Assembly (NCBI GenBank): GCA_003615045.1
Contig: ML014189.1
Span: forward strand, 18,776-82,775
Direction: 5' to 3'
Source: Caulochytrium protostelioides
Taxonomy: Eukaryota > Chytridiomycota > Caulochytriomycetes > Caulochytriales > Caulochytriaceae
Length of the DNA: 64,000 nt
Part shown: positions 49,851 to 60,181 of the stretch, piece by piece
Position numbering within the stretch: the stretch's first letter is position 1
Layout: each line of letters starts with the position of its first letter
Made by a program: the position numbers and the translations under genes
The notes under the pieces: model-generated
Told to the model about the DNA's origin: nothing
Seen by the model: only the letters and a program-made list of their open reading frames with translations
The model's database searches: none

Positions 49851-52424
49851 CTACGGCCTCTCTATTTCACCGGATGCGGCGTCCGTGGCCAAGGCCACGT
49901 GGACACGGCACCACGCGCGCCAGTCGTCAAGATGGATCGCGCGCACGCGCAAGGGCACGGTCGTGGCCGCGCTCGGCACCAGCCGTCGTGGAATCGCGAC
50001 GCTCAGCTGCGTCACGACCGCGTACCCCAGCGGCAGCAGCCACGGCATCGCCGCTGCGGCCGCGACGGGCCCGTCGGGCAGCTCGGCAACCGGCGCAAAG
50101 CAGTCGCGCGGGGCACGCCGTGCCACCACGGCCGCCGCCGCATCGCTCTGCCACCACTGCGCCGCCTCGTCACGCATCGAGAGCGGGACGGCGGCCAGCA
50201 GCGCGCCAGCGAGCTGGACGCGCGGCGACGCGAGCGCGGCCCACGCGTGCAAGGCGGCGGTCCACGCGACGACAAGCACGTCGGTCTCGACGTCATGCGC
50301 CGCGCCCGCCGCTGGCCGCTGCGCGCGGGCCTGCGCGCGCGCGCGTGCCACGACGCGACACACGGCCGCCGCGCGTGCGGGATACTGCGCCACTTCCGCC
50401 ACGAGACTGGCGCCCAGCGCTGCGCCGGGCTCGGGCTCTGCCTCGGGAGCCGGCGCGGCGTCCGCCGCCGGTTTGCTGGGCGCCACGCGCCACGGATCGG
50501 CCGACGCGGTGCCCTTCGATGCGGCGAACGCAAGCGTCTCGTCGCGGATGGTGCTGACGGCGTTGCGTGCCGACGCCAGGATGCGGGCCTGGCCGGCCAC
50601 GTAGATCCCCAGCATGCGCGCCGCGTCGCGGTCGCGCGCGACGGCGTCCGGGCCGGCGTCCGCCTCCGCATCGGCGAGGCGCGCCAGCAGCGCGGTCTGC
50701 GCTAACGCGGCTGCTTGGTTGTCGGCCACGAGCCCCGCCAGCGCCCCGTCGAGCGCCGCATAGCCGCGCAGCTCGGAGTGCCACGCCAGGCGGGGGAACG
50801 GCACGTCGCTCGTGTCGGATGGGTCTGCGTGCGGCGGGGGCCCCGCGGTATGCAGCGCGGCGATCTCCCAGTCGGCGGCGGCAAACAGCCGCGCGCACTG
50901 CAGCAGATGCGTTGGGAAGGGGTCCGAGGCAAACAGCAGGCAGCTGCGCGGCTGGCGGGCTCCCGTATACCACGCGAGCAGGTCCATGCGCTGCGTGGCG
51001 ACGGCGACGCGCGCGGGCGGGTCGGCGGCCGATGGCGCGGGACAGCGCAGTGCGACGCGGACGTAGTCGTACGGATTGGCCTCCATGACGAAACCGTACT
51101 TGCACATCAGCATTTCGTTGCCCTTGCCACCATAGTTGTTGACGACCGGGATCCACTCGTCTGTGAGGCCATCGTCTTTGATGGTTGACGCCTCGGCCGG
51201 GCTGGCAGGATGGACAGCGGAGCCGGGACGACGGAGGTCGGGCTCGCGGTTGACAAAGGCGACACCGGTATCGTCAAAGACCCACTCAATGCGCGCGTCG
51301 GGGTTGTGGTTGAGCAGATCGAGCAGCGGGAACAGCGCGATCTGAGTGATCTGCACATCGAGCTCGTCGGTCTGCACGCGAGCGAGCCGTTTCGTGGCCG
51401 CGGGCGGCGCAGAAGCGGGCGCTGCCGGGGTATGAGATGTGGATGAGTCCAGAGCATCGCATGGATCCGCCAGGCTAGTCGCCTCCAGCGACGGCGTCGA
51501 GGCGGTAACTGGCGTTTCCTTTTCGGCGGATGGAACTGTTGGCATCGACGCCGCTGCTGACGCCGACGCCGACGCCGGCGTCTTGACGCTCGAGATACGC
51601 ATGGAGGCCTTGTTAGCGGGCCGGTCCGGGAACGCGCGACTCATGATCCCCGAAAAGGCCCAGCGCAAGCGTTCATACGAGTAGTCCACGCGCCGCGCGG
51701 TAGTTGGCGCTGATGCTGCGTCGGTCTCCGGTGCCGAGCGCTTGGCCGGCCGTCCGGACGCCCACGCCGGCCGCGTCGGCGTCACGGTGCATTCCACAAT
51801 CGCCGGGTCGTCGCAGGCAGCCAGCCAGGCCGCGAGGCGCCGCAGCAGCCGCTCCAGCACATCGGTCTGCGCGGCCGCGGGCGTGCGGGCCATCGCGGCG
51901 CGCACCCGCGGCGACCACCATAGCGGATCGTCGTACCGCGTCGGCAGCGTATCCAGGTACGGCCGCCAGTGGGAGGCCGGGTCGTGCGCCGCGTGCACCA
52001 TCGCGATCGCCAAGGCGAAGAGGTCGCCGTATCGCGGGAGATCGAGGCCCGCGGTCGATGCGGGATGCTCAGCCTCGACACCCGCATCGCTGGCGGCAGA
52101 GGCCGTGGCGGCCGTGGCGGCGAGAAAGGCTGCGGCGGGGTGGGTCGGGCCGTGGTGGAGCGTGAGCGTGCGCAGGCTCAGGACACAGGCGTCCGGGAGG
52201 TGGGCAAAGACGGCGTCCGGCTGCGGCAACGGGGTCGTCTTATTTGCGACCGCGTAGACGCCGCGGCCGCCGTCCGGGTCGTTTGGCGGCGTGCCGATCC
52301 TCAGGGCGGGGTGCCAGGTACCGCCGTGGGCCCGGACCCAGGCCAGCAGGTGATCGGTCGTCAGCGGGCGCTCGCCATGAGGCGGCGTGGGCGTCGGCGT
52401 CGGCATCGGCATGGTGGCCGACAT
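49851..52424 (-). CDS. SET-domain protein methyltransferase, Rubisco-LSMT/SETD6-like
   Basis: The 857-residue product starts at the first ATG (52424; MSATMPMPTPTPTPPHGERP). The N-terminal SET portion has LLAWVRAHGGTWHPALRIG and GGRGVYAVANKTTPLPQPDA. The SET core completes after a long insertion, with ALFPLLDLLNHNPDARIEWV near residue 370 and VNNYGGKGNEMLMCKYGFV near 430. The split SET with NHxP and YGGKGNExLxxKYGF text is the layout of the LSMT class, which methylates lysines of non-histone targets such as ribosomal proteins or eEF1A. The C-terminal half is Ala-rich and helical, as expected for the substrate-binding domain. The substrate cannot be told from sequence. An upstream GTG-initiated extension was rejected. 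Confidence 0.82.
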   Translation of the reverse strand: MSATMPMPTPTPTPPHGERPLTTDHLLAWVRAHGGTWHPALRIGTPPNDPDGGRGVYAVANKTTPLPQPDAVFAHLPDACVLSLRTLTLHHGPTHPAAAFLAATAATASAASDAGVEAEHPASTAGLDLPRYGDLFALAIAMVHAAHDPASHWRPYLDTLPTRYDDPLWWSPRVRAAMARTPAAAQTDVLERLLRRLAAWLAACDDPAIVECTVTPTRPAWASGRPAKRSAPETDAASAPTTARRVDYSYERLRWAFSGIMSRAFPDRPANKASMRISSVKTPASASASAAASMPTVPSAEKETPVTASTPSLEATSLADPCDALDSSTSHTPAAPASAPPAATKRLARVQTDELDVQITQIALFPLLDLLNHNPDARIEWVFDDTGVAFVNREPDLRRPGSAVHPASPAEASTIKDDGLTDEWIPVVNNYGGKGNEMLMCKYGFVMEANPYDYVRVALRCPAPSAADPPARVAVATQRMDLLAWYTGARQPRSCLLFASDPFPTHLLQCARLFAAADWEIAALHTAGPPPHADPSDTSDVPFPRLAWHSELRGYAALDGALAGLVADNQAAALAQTALLARLADAEADAGPDAVARDRDAARMLGIYVAGQARILASARNAVSTIRDETLAFAASKGTASADPWRVAPSKPAADAAPAPEAEPEPGAALGASLVAEVAQYPARAAAVCRVVARARAQARAQRPAAGAAHDVETDVLVVAWTAALHAWAALASPRVQLAGALLAAVPLSMRDEAAQWWQSDAAAAVVARRAPRDCFAPVAELPDGPVAAAAAMPWLLPLGYAVVTQLSVAIPRRLVPSAATTVPLRVRAIHLDDWRAWCRVHVALATDAASGEIERP

Positions 52425-53225
52425 CAGGGCCGCTGTCGGAGTTGTTGATGTCGCTGTCGGAGATGCCGGAGTGGTCACGTTGACGACCACGAAATTGCTG
52501 ATACGAGATTCAGATGGCGTGAAGGCGGAGGAGCGAGACAGCGCGAGTCGCCGTCGCCTTGCGTCGGAGTTTTCGCTCAGGTCTCATCCGCTGCCGCCTC
52601 CTTTCCAGCCATGGTGATCAGCCTGCTGACATTATACGCACCGACAATTACTTTCCGCCAGTCATCATTATACATCGCGATACATCTGCGTCATAACGGT
52701 CAAAGACGGCGTGCAGAGACCAACGAGAGTGGAGATAGCGATCGACTCGAAGCGGTCGCTAAGCGGCAGAAGAGGCTTAGATCGCCTAACACTTTGGGGT
52801 CCTCGACCATGCGGCGGCGGGCAAGCCGCACATCGAGCGGCGGTACATTGTACGCAAGGGCATCTCACCAGTGGCGGTCGGCAAATAGCAGAGATGGGCG
52901 AGAAGTATGATGATGGCTGGGCATGCGATGATATTTCCGCATTCGATGATCGCATGATCGCCGGTGACGTCGGCGGTGGCGGCCGGCCTGCCGGGGCGCT
53001 CCCCGTCGCTGCTCCTCTGGGCCCAGGGCCCCGCCCGCCAGCGGGCTCGCGCCGTCTTTTCCGAAGCGTCGGCCGGCCTGCGCGGAAGCCGAGCAGGACG
53101 ATGCTGATGGCGGCGCGAGAGCAGACGCAAGCGAGAGGAGACGCCGTCACCCGAGTGCTCCCCCCATGAAGGCGACCGTCCCGCGCATCGGATGCATGCG
53201 CGACCACGAATCGTGATCGGCGTCG
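52425..53225. other. Divergent spacer between the SET gene and the thioesterase
   Basis: No gene seen. It should contain both promoters. The first 250 bp next to the SET gene are comparatively AT-rich. Confidence 0.5.
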
Positions 53226-54110
53226 ATGCGCTCGAGATCGCCGCCATCACCGCCATCGCCACGACGGTGGCAGTATCCCTGTCTCATCCAGCACCGTTGC
53301 AACGCCCTCGGAGCGTCTTACTCGCGCATGCGCGTCCATACCCGGTTCCTCGTCCCGCGAGCCGCTTTCATCATGCGGAGCGCCGCGTGGCTTCGGCGGT
53401 CGTGGCCGCGGCCTACGTTTCCGCGTCCAGCGGCAGCATTGGCGGTTCCCCGCGGCCCGCAGCTGGTCACGGTGGTGGCTGCCAGGCGAGCATCGACGCC
53501 GCCCTGTCGTTTCGTACACATAGCCGATCGTCGCGCCTCGCCCGCAGCATCGGAAGCATCGGAAGCATCAGCAGGATCGGCAGACCCGAACCGGGCGTCA
53601 CGCCCGCGGCCCACGGTCCGCCCTGCTGCCGCGTACCCGCACGGCCTCCCGATCCTGACACGATGGACCGATAATGACATGTACGGCCACGTGAACAACA
53701 CGCGTTACCACGAGTTTTTTGATGTCTGCGTCAACGATTTCCTTATCCAGCGGTGTGGCTTGGACCCCGCGGCCGCGGTCAGCGCCGACCGCGCCGAGCG
53801 CGCGCAGGGGCTGATCGGGTTCGTGGCCCACAACGCCATCGACTATCTGCATCCCGTCGCGTACCCGCAGCGGCTGTATGCGAAGCTGCGCATCGCGCGG
53901 ATCGGCCGAACCAGCGCGACGTACCAGTTGGCCTTGTTCGCGGGCCCGCGCGGCCAAGACCCCGCCACGTTCCCCGACGACGAGTGGGTCTGCGCAGCGC
54001 TGGGCACGTACGTGCACGTGTACGTCAACGCCGAGACCCACCAGCCGCAGGCTTTGCCGCGCGCGTATACCGCGGCCATGCAGGCTCTGATGGCCCAGCA
54101 GACGGACTAA
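53226..54110 (+). CDS. Hotdog-fold (4HBT) acyl-CoA thioesterase, probably mitochondrial
   Basis: The ORF is 294 residues from the ATG at 53226; ATGs at 53328 and 53373 are alternatives. The conserved domain covers about residues 140-290: ILTRWTDNDMYGHVNNTRYH carries the DxDxxGHVNN active-site motif, followed by EFFDVCVNDFLIQRCGLD, FVAHNAIDYLHPVAYPQRLY and a beta-sheet ending TYVHVYVNAETHQPQALP. This is the YbgC/4-hydroxybenzoyl-CoA thioesterase type. The preceding 90-140 residues are Arg/Ser/Ala-rich; from 53373 they read MRSAAWLRRSWPRPTFPRPA, a good candidate mitochondrial presequence. Substrate unknown. Confidence 0.85.
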   Translation: MRSRSPPSPPSPRRWQYPCLIQHRCNALGASYSRMRVHTRFLVPRAAFIMRSAAWLRRSWPRPTFPRPAAALAVPRGPQLVTVVAARRASTPPCRFVHIADRRASPAASEASEASAGSADPNRASRPRPTVRPAAAYPHGLPILTRWTDNDMYGHVNNTRYHEFFDVCVNDFLIQRCGLDPAAAVSADRAERAQGLIGFVAHNAIDYLHPVAYPQRLYAKLRIARIGRTSATYQLALFAGPRGQDPATFPDDEWVCAALGTYVHVYVNAETHQPQALPRAYTAAMQALMAQQTD

Positions 54111-54713
54111 AAGCACGACGGCGGCGTCCCATGGCCAACAGCGGATGATGTGGACGCTGACACGATGGAGATGTGCGGCGAGTCGACGCAATCAACTGAT
54201 GAACTGGGAGTCACTCTTCTCGTAGGTCATGATGAAAACGGGTTTCTTTGCAGCAATCAACGTCGAGGGGTCACCACATTCGTCGTACCCAAAGTCTTGC
54301 TCGTGGATGACAAAGTCGAATGCGTCCACAGATCAGCGATTAGGGCCACGCTGTTTGTGAGACCAGGTGGCGCGCTGGCCATCCTATCGCGAACAGGCTT
54401 GCGGCGGATGCTGTCGCTCGCCATGACGGCCGGCGCTGTGCCTGGCGCCGATCCCTGCGCCACGTGGGCCACGCGGGCCACGCGGGCCATCGACCCGCCC
54501 GCGCCGCGACTCTGACCGTTTTTTCTCTGGGTGACGGCCCTCTGCGCCGCGTCCGGGGAAGGCGGCGTGAACGACGGCCCGCAGACGTCGGACCGCTCGC
54601 CGTTCCCCTCTTTCCACCCGATCCGGGCGCATCACTCCGGCGCCGTGCGGCTGCCCCTCTCAATGACACGGGTGCTCGTCGCCGGGATGCGCGGGAACCA
54701 GGATAGCGCCGGA

Positions 54714-54790
54714 CCGCCGCCGCCGCCGCTGCCGCCGCTGCCGCCGCTGCCACCGCTGCCGCCGCTGCCGCCGCCGCCGCCGCCGTCGCC
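54714..54790. repeat. CCGCTG/CCG microsatellite
   Basis: Interleaved CCG and CTG triplets, about 25 units, in the spacer between the thioesterase and eEF2. Confidence 0.85.
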
Positions 54791-55077
54791 GGCGAGCCTG
54801 TTGACGCATGTCCAGAGCGCCACCGCGGCGTTCGGTTCGGGCCGGCGTCCAGGGGTCATGGCCAGCGAGAGCGCGGGGGACCCAGCGGAGACGGGCAACG
54901 TGACACGTCGCCGGCGCGGCCTCGTCGGCCGAATCGTGCTGTCCTCTTGCCGTCCGCCGCCGCGGCCACGGTTGCCGTAGGGACAGGAGGCCGGGAAGGC
55001 GGCGTCCCGAGCGCCCGTGCCGCAACGGGAGGGACGGGGGCGAGGGGGGCGTCGTGGCCGACCCATGACCGCCCCCC

Positions 55078-55103
55078 CATCCATCCATCCATCCATCCAT
55101 CCA
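55078..55103. repeat. CCAT tetranucleotide microsatellite
   Basis: Six or more CCAT units about 220 bp upstream of the eEF2 start codon. Confidence 0.85.
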
Positions 55104-55260
55104 CTGGTCCACTCGTCCATCCACTGCGAGTATACAAGCAGTTCAGAACGAAGTGACCACGGCGGGATGGAGAACGCAGCAGGAAGGGCGATATCGTGCT
55201 AACGGGGGTGTCCGTGTCGTTGGTGTGTGAAGCGATGGGTGTCGTGATTTCTCGAGCCCG

Positions 55261-55313
55261 CTAACCCCAATCCCTCCCCCCCCCACCCGTTTTCCCACAC
55301 CTCACCCCGTGCA
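55261..55313 (+). promoter_or_regulatory. C-rich pyrimidine tract upstream of eEF2
   Basis: A run dominated by C with some T (CCCCCCCCACCC core) ends about 15 bp before the eEF2 ATG. Pyrimidine-rich leaders just upstream of the start are common in highly expressed fungal translation genes; function here is inferred. Confidence 0.4.
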
Positions 55314-55325
55314 TAATCATTCAAG

Positions 55326-58135
55326 ATGGTAAGTGCTTTCACGAGCCTGTATCCATACCCAGTTTCCTTTCCGTCTCCAGGACCCTGTGAGAGGGAGGGA
55401 TGACCGACGGGATGAATGCCGTACCCGAAACGATGGGCTGCACCCCTGACGCCGTCCTGACTCATTTCCCGAACTCCCCCGGGTCTCGAGCAGAAGCACC
55501 GGTGCGCAAAGGCCCCTAAGGCGGCATCATCCATGCTGTAGTTGTCCGTTTAGAGATCGTACTCACCACGCGATGGCGTCTTTTTCTGATGCGGCAATGG
55601 AATCAATAGGTTCACTTCTCCGTTGACCAGATCCGTGAGCTGATGGACAAGCAGTCCAACATCCGTAACATCTCGGTTATTGCTCACGTCGATCACGGCA
55701 AGTCCACCCTGACTGACTCGCTGGTCTCGAAGGCCGGTATCATTGCCTCGGCCAAGGCCGGCGATGCCCGTTACACCGACACCCGTCAGGATGAGCAGGA
55801 CCGTGGTATTACGATCAAGTCGACCGCCATCTCGATGTTCTTTGAGATGACGGAGGACGACATGACCGACATCAAGCAGAAGTCGGAGGGCCGCGAGTTC
55901 TTGATCAACCTGATCGACTCGCCCGGTCACGTTGACTTCTCGTCGGAGGTTACCGCCGCCCTGCGTGTCACGGACGGTGCGCTCGTTGTCGTCGACACCA
56001 TTGAGGGTGTGTGTGTCCAGACCGAGACCGTCCTGCGCCAGGCTCTCGGCGAGCGTATCAAGCCGGTCGTCTGCATCAACAAGGTCGACCGTGCTCTGCT
56101 CGAGCTCCAGCTCACCAAGGAGGACCTGTACAACAACTTCCTCCGCGCCGTCGAGTCCGTCAACGTCGTGATTGCGACCTACATTGACCCCGAGATGGGC
56201 GATGTCCAGGTCTACCCCGACCAGGGCACCGTCGCGTTCGGTTCCGGTCTCCACGGCTGGGCCTTCACGCTCCGCCAGTTCGCCAACCGCTACGCCAAGA
56301 AGTTCGGTGCCGACCGCGCCAAGATGATGCAGAAGCTGTGGGGCGAGAACTACTTCAACCCCGCCACCAAGAAGTGGTCCAAGACGAGCACTGATGCCAA
56401 CGGCAAGCCCCTTGAGCGCGCGTTCAACATGTTCATCCTCGACCCCATCTTCAAGCTGTTCGACTCCATCATGAACATGAAGAAGGACCAGACCGCCGCC
56501 ATGCTCGAGAAGCTCGAGATCAAGCTCAAGCCCGAGGAGCGCGACCTCGAGGGCAAGCCCCTCCTCAAGGTCGTCATGCGCAAGTTCCTGCCCGCCGCCG
56601 AGGCCCTGCTGGAGATGATTGTCATCCACCTGCCCTCGCCCGCCACTGCCCAGCGCTACCGTGTCGCCTCCCTCTACGAGGGCCCCCAGGACGACGAGTG
56701 CGCCAACGGCATCCGTGAGTGCGACCCCAAGGGCCCGCTCATGCTCTACGTCTCCAAGATGGTGCCCACCTCCGACAAGGGCCGCTTCTACGCCTTCGGC
56801 CGTGTCTTCTCCGGCACCGTCAAGGCCGGTCTCAAGGTCCGCATCCAGGGCCCCAACTACGTCCCCGGCAAGAAGGAGGACCTCTTCATCAAGTCCATCC
56901 AGCGCACCGTCCTCATGATGGGCCGTGTCGTCGAGTCCATCGACGACTGCCCGGCCGGCAACATTGTCGGTCTCGTCGGCATTGACCAGTTCCTGCTCAA
57001 GTCCGGTACCATCACCACCAACGAGAACGCCCACAACATGAAGGTCATGAAGTTCTCCGTCTCGCCCGTTGTCCAGGTCGCCGTTGAGGTTAAGAACGCC
57101 AACGACCTGCCCAAGCTGGTCGAGGGTCTCAAGCGTCTCTCCAAGTCCGACCCCTGTGTGCTCTGCTACATCTCCGACTCGGGTGAGCACATCGTCGCCG
57201 GTGCCGGTGAGCTCCACCTCGAGATTTGCTTGAAGGATCTCGAGGAGGACCACGCCGGTGTGCCCCTCAAGACTGGTGACCCCGTCACCCAGTTCCGTGA
57301 GACCGTCCAGGCTGAGTCGTCCATGACCTGCCTGTCCAAGTCGCCCAACAAGCACAACCGTATCTTCATGAAGGCCGCCCCCATCCAGGAGGAGCTCGCC
57401 GTCGAGATCGAGGCTGGTACCATTAACCCCCGCGACGATATCAAGGCCCGTGCCCGCATCCTCGCCGACAAGTACGAGTGGGACGTCACCGAGGCCCGTC
57501 GCATCTGGTGCTTCGGTCCCGAGACCAACGGCGCCAACTTGCTCGTTGACTGCACCAAGGGTGTCCAGTACCTGAACGAAATCAAGGACTCCTGCGTTGC
57601 CGCCTTCCAGTGGGCCACCAAGGAGGGCTGCATCGCCGACGAGGCCATGCGCGCTTGCCGCTTCAACATCCTCGACGTCGCCCTCCACGCCGACGCCATT
57701 CACCGTGGTGGTGGCCAGATCATCCCCACGTGCCGTCGCGTCGTCTACGCCTCGGTCCTTAAGGCCGAGCCCGGCCTGATGGAGCCCGTCTTCCTGGTCG
57801 AGATCCAGTGCCCGGAGAGCGCCATGGGTGGCATCTACGGTGTGCTCAACCGTCGCCGTGGCCACGTCACTGCCGAGGAGCAGCGCCCGGGTACCCCGCT
57901 CTACAACATCAAGGCCTTCCTCCCCGTCATGGAGTCCTTCGGCTTCACCGCCGACCTCCGCGCCGCCACCGGTGGCCAGGCCTTCCCCCAGTGCGTGTTC
58001 GACCACTGGCAGCTCATGAACGGCTCCCCGATCGAGGCTGGCTCCAAGCTCAACGAGATGATCACCAAGGTCCGTGTCCGCAAGGGTCTCCCCGCCGCTA
58101 TGCAGCCCTTCGAGCACTGGTACGACAAGCTGTAA
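55326..58135 (+). CDS. EFT1: Translation elongation factor 2 (eEF2), two exons
   Basis: eEF2 is the GTPase that translocates peptidyl-tRNA on the ribosome. Exon 1 is only the ATG at 55326-55328, followed at once by a GTAAGT donor. The acceptor is AATAG at 55609, and exon 2 runs 55610-58135. The spliced product is 842 residues, exactly the usual fungal length, and begins [18 protein letters not shown]; without the intron the protein would lose 12 conserved residues. G-domain motifs include [17 protein letters not shown] and NKVDR. The diphthamide loop [19 protein letters not shown] is present with the modified His. The C-terminus reads [14 protein letters not shown]. Codon usage is strongly biased to C-ending codons, more so than neighbours, as expected for high expression. 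Confidence 0.98.
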
Positions 58136-58904
58136 ATCAGCCCTTCCTGCTGCTGATTCACGGTGCCGCCTGACGGGCGCGGATCAACCTCGATCCATAC
58201 ATGTGTTGTCCCTTCCCGTCTTCCGGGCTCATGTCCACGGCTGTATGACGGCCTCGGCATGAGCTTGTCTTGCATTCCATTTCTTTTTATTTTGTATTCC
58301 TTCACAAAATAAAAGAAGAAACATCTATTCTTTTTGTTGAACTAGAGTCTAGAATAGAGTCTAGTACGATTGCCACGTTCAGGAAGTGGGGTATCGAAGG
58401 CAAGCTGAGAGGCAGTGAAGGCAGTCGCCGTGCATCCATAGGTGCGCTTCGGCAGCGCAGAGCCTGGACAACGGGGACGATTGGACGCGGGATGGCTGGC
58501 CGATGCGGTTGGATCGTCGACATCGCCTCGACGCTCCGACGACGCAGGCACGCGGCATGCGTTGCACTCCCTTCTCGCCACGCGCGATGCACGCGGCCGC
58601 CGCGGCGGTCCTTGGCGAGGCTGGGGCCGCGGCGCGCCACGGGAGACATGGATTCCTGGCCGGGGTCGCGTGGACGGCGTCGATCGCGCCGCGACTCGCT
58701 CGCCGTTCCTGCGCCTCACGCGGCATGGCGCCGCGGCCCGAGTCGCGGGCAGCGTCCTTCCCCGGCCCCCGCTGGCGGCCGCCACACGGCGGTCCGCGAC
58801 GGGCCGGCATCACAGCTCCAGGATGCGGATAGGCCAGCGCGTCCGAGCACGGCGATGTCGGCGCCGTCGCCCTCGTCGCTCGCGGCGTGGCACGGCCGCA
58901 TCTC
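58136..58904. other. Spacer between eEF2 and the IP6K-like locus
   Basis: The first 240 bp include an AT-rich eEF2 3' region (AATAAAAG near 58306). The rest is GC-rich with no convincing gene, though it could hold the start of the IP6K-like gene. Confidence 0.5.
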
Positions 58905-60181
58905 GCCGCCGGCGCGGTTTCTGTTTCCGTTTCTGAACCAGGCCGGCGATCCTGCAGTTCTTGGACAAATCGTCGGCCGCGGCGTACGATGGCGCAGCGA
59001 CGCCGCTTACAAAGCCGCGGCGCGCCGCGGACCCCGCCTCAGAGTGACTGCTGGAACCCGGTGCGTTGCTGGTGCCTTCTGGACCTCATGGCTTGTACCT
59101 CATGTACGGGACGCTGGGCCGGCGCCCGCACGTCCTGTATGTACGTCTCGCCGACGCCGCCACATGGTGCGGCCCCCGGCTTGCTCGTCATGCAGCAGCC
59201 CGAGATCGTTCCGTGATCCGAGTATTTTTACAACAACAACCAGCACAAGCTCCAGTCCAGCAGCAGTTGAGCGGCCGCGACGCTGGGAGCGGCGTGGCCG
59301 GGTCAGATAGCAGCTGCGGCGGCGCTAGCGGCGGCGCGCCCGCCGTCATCCGCAAGAACCGTGTGCAAAAGTTCTTGTTGCTAGAAGACTTGACGGGCGT
59401 GCTCAAGTACCCGTGTATCCTGGATCTGCAGATGGGCACACGACAGTATGGTGTCGATGTCACGCCCGAATAGCGCGCCTCACACGAACGCAAATGCACC
59501 AAGAGCACGAGCCAGCGCCTTAGGGTGCGGATCTGCGGCGCGCAGATCTACAAGGTCACGACTGCCACGTATACCTATCTGGACAAGTATGCAGGGCACC
59601 AGATCGATGCGGCCAACTTCCGCCAGAGCCTGCTGTCGTTCTTTGATAACGGCGAGTGCTACTTGTTTCATCTGCTGCCCCAGATTATCAAGACGCTGAA
59701 GCAGCTGTACCAGATCATCGAGGGGATGATCAACTACCGCTTCTACTCGAGCAGTCTGCTCATCATTTACGACGGGTGGCGCGTCGCGCGTTCGTATCGC
59801 ATGTCGCGCATGCTCGTGCCCGTGCACCCCATCGTCCCGGCCCACCCGGCGAGCTACTGTTCGCTCTTTGCTGCGCGGCCGACCACGACGACCACCACAT
59901 CACCGGCCACTGAGACGGCCGCGGCCACGACAACGACGACCACGACGACCGAGGTGGACGGCGCGCTCGGCCGCCTGACCTCTGATTTGTCGGTAACGCC
60001 GTCGCCGTCGCGGCCGTCGACTCTGTCACAGCATTCGATGACGTTCGCGACTTACTGCGCGGCCGCGACGATGGTGGCATCCGAGCACGCCGCGGACGCC
60101 GTGGCCATCACGACGCCAGCGGCGGCTGGCACGACGGGCGACGCGCATGCCCATGCGCCGCAGCAGGTCGAAAACAGATAG
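58905..60181 (+). pseudogene. Inositol hexakisphosphate kinase (Kcs1/IP6K)-like gene with in-frame stop
   Basis: The functional family makes inositol pyrophosphates. The best match is [20 protein letters not shown] followed by [13 protein letters not shown], then an in-frame TAG at 59471-59473, then RASHERKCTKSTSQRLRVRI with CG, DKYAGHQIDAANFRQSLLSF, and SSLLIIYDGW in the same frame to 60181. Family members have Lys at the TAG position. The diagnostic PxxxDxKxG motif reads Gln instead of Lys (CAG at 59429). A family-like N-terminal box, LFPFLNQAGDPAVLG, lies near 58905 in another frame. The terminal IDFA-type motif is not visible in frame (a weak VDLDVA at about 60227). Other genes here end in TAG, so codon reassignment is unlikely. 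It could be a pseudogene, a divergent gene with an unseen intron, or sequencing error. Confidence 0.6.

Larger units (their letters stand above)
54111..55325. other. Spacer upstream of eEF2, with microsatellites
   Basis: No gene seen. It holds a CCG/CTG tract (54714-54790), a CCAT tetranucleotide tract (55078-55103) and, just before the eEF2 ATG, a C-rich pyrimidine stretch (55261-55313) typical of strong fungal promoters. Confidence 0.6.

Noticed and set aside
55550..58117. 855-codon open frame antisense to eEF2
   Set aside because: It mirrors the eEF2 codons exactly; biased C-ending codons remove stops on the opposite strand. The Gly/Leu/Val/Asp-rich translation has no domain.
59471..59473. 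Reassignment of TAG to a sense codon
   Set aside because: UTP11, the SET gene and the ERD2-like gene in the same window end in TAG at the expected protein end, so TAG is a working stop here.
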